This document shows positions 62,701 through 64,000 of a stretch of DNA of 64,000 nucleotides, one piece after another (the stretch's first letter is position 1; every line of letters begins with the position of its first letter). The notes below the pieces were generated by a model. That model made no database searches, was not told where the DNA came from, and worked only from the letters and a program-made list of their open reading frames with translations. The position numbers and the translations under genes are program-made. The DNA comes from Montifringilla adamsi (Eukaryota > Chordata > Aves > Passeriformes > Passeridae): assembly GCA_017590115.1 (NCBI GenBank), contig JAGGNK010006224.1, forward strand, positions 525,592 through 589,591, read 5' to 3'.

Positions 62701-64000
62701 TTGGTATCTAAATCAATGTCCTCCAAGTTTATGCTGAAATTTGTAAAGAGACCATGCTCTTAACATATGTTTCATGTTAGAGAATGAAAAAGCCTTTTTG
62801 CAGTTTGTCTCAGCTTTAAGTTGTATTGCAGGCCGTGAATATGCATGAGGACATACATACATATAGACTGAGTTCTTGCTTTATCAGTAAAAATTATATA
62901 ACTTTGATGCATTTATTGCATGAATCAACCTTTAGTGCTATTAAACTGTTTCTGGGGAATTTTTTTAAGACTGCTTGAGACCTCTGAGATTTCATTCTCT
63001 CTGTTCTCCAAGTCTGTCTGTTATTATAAAACAAACAAATAACTTCCCTACACTGCTCACCCCCAATCAATCCTGATCTCAATGGTGATCATCAGAAATG
63101 TCTGGAAAATACATATGTAAAGAGCTTAATGGAAAATAGAGCATGTGTGTTTCCCCTCTTAAAAAAATACAACAAAAAAATTCTGAGTGTCTGGGTAGGA
63201 ATATAATGGAAGAAAAGGTGATTGTTTACAATGTAGTAATAAAGCCAGGAAGGGTGTTTTCAGCTCTGCTTGCTCTGCTGCATGGCTTTTGAGCTATCAT
63301 GGCAGAGTATATGGGAGAAATTGCCATCGTTATAGCCAATCTGGAAAAGGAGATGCAATTATCTACCTGGGATTATTGTGCCCAGGGAGTTGGGCAGTCC
63401 TTAATCTAGCCAGGGTGGGGTCTGATTTGGTGTTTGGCTCATAGATCTGTCACTGACCTGCTGTGTCTGATCCCTTTAAGTGGTTTCTCCAATGTGTTGT
63501 TCTGGTTTTGCCTTTCCTGTTCTTGAAAGTCTTGAGGCACTGATGCAGAATCAGCTCTCACCTCATATTGCCCAGGCATTCCCCTTAAACTGGAAAAAGA
63601 CTTCCATTCACAGATTAGGTAGTTCAGTGTTTGCTGTGTAGTGCTTCATATGGGCATTCACAGAGTGTGAGCTGATTCACCATCTACCTGTTAGCATGTG
63701 TGTGCATATTTATATTGCAGATACTTCCTGCAGGTATTCCTTGCTGTGAGGAATACTTCCCTGCTTACTCAACAGCTTTCTTACAAGTTACTGCTCTTAG
63801 CCACAGATGAAAGACCTGGCTGTTGGGAACTGTGAGGTTCTGGCTAAAATGCAGGGACACAGGGTAGATAAGAAATAATAGTGTATGGGAGCAAATGAAT
63901 GCCAGCAATATTCTACAAGTACATATCTTCGTTGTCTTTACTCAGCTGCAGAAGTCACAGCCATCAGTGTCAATGAAACTGTCCTATAGAATAAAGGCCG
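59726..64000. other. No gene recognised
   Basis: AT-rich, apparently single-copy DNA to the window end. A stretch near 63448-63500 ('gtcactgacctgctgtgtctga') may be a very old MIR trace but is too degraded to call. Confidence 0.5.

Noticed and set aside
63448..63500. Possible MIR trace
   Set aside because: Only one block resembles the core; the rest cannot be followed.
1..64000. A full-length endogenous retrovirus, a CRISPR array, a bacterial-type operon or another multi-gene system
   Set aside because: No gag, pol or env sequence joins any LTR, there are no regularly spaced direct repeats, and the composition and repeats are those of a vertebrate nuclear genome.

Overview
The window is vertebrate nuclear DNA and almost certainly avian, most likely from a passerine. 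The evidence is repeat content: fragments of the CR1 LINE, the dominant avian retrotransposon, in several age classes, and solo long terminal repeats that resemble songbird endogenous-retrovirus LTR families. Family names come from recognition by eye; no database was searched. The sequence is AT-rich and full of stops in all frames. I found no exon I can assign to a known protein, and no tRNA, rRNA, recognisable small RNA or CRISPR array. It reads as intergenic DNA or the inside of very large introns.

Layout. 1-8.4 kb is mostly single-copy sequence with a (TTG)19 microsatellite (1924-1980), a small CpG-richer patch holding a good CTCF-like core (5740-5753) and an old CORE-SINE/MIR-like remnant (about 6.8 kb). 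8.43-9.16 kb is a decayed CR1 reverse-transcriptase fragment on the minus strand. Near 10.4 kb a perfect CRE palindrome lies 41 bp upstream of a TATAAAAG box. Two solo LTRs lie at 16621-16984 and 19932-20346, both minus strand and both with exact 6-bp target-site duplications. 21.96-22.52 kb is the only clear CpG-island-like segment, with a consensus splice donor, three AP-1-like heptamers (two inside a 19-bp direct repeat), a CRE-like site, a GC box and an inverted CCAAT box. It is the best promoter candidate.

24.87-25.74 kb holds a CR1 tail and a 675-bp minus-strand LTR with a 5-bp duplication. 31-32.4 kb has a CR1 tail and a MIR-like SINE. 38.09-40.77 kb is the densest repeat cluster: a CR1 scrap, a plus-strand LTR of the same family as the 19.9-kb copy, another minus-strand LTR, and an internally deleted CR1 fragment. 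An old CR1 lies near 44.6-44.9 kb, a 49-nt poly(A) run at 52746-52794, and a younger-looking CR1 3' tail at 59569-59725.

No multi-gene system is visible. The best-supported results are the four solo LTRs with target duplications read directly from the sequence. The most useful functional leads are the CpG-island promoter candidate, the CRE-TATA pair and the CTCF-like site. Several short perfect inverted repeats are recorded as structural observations only.
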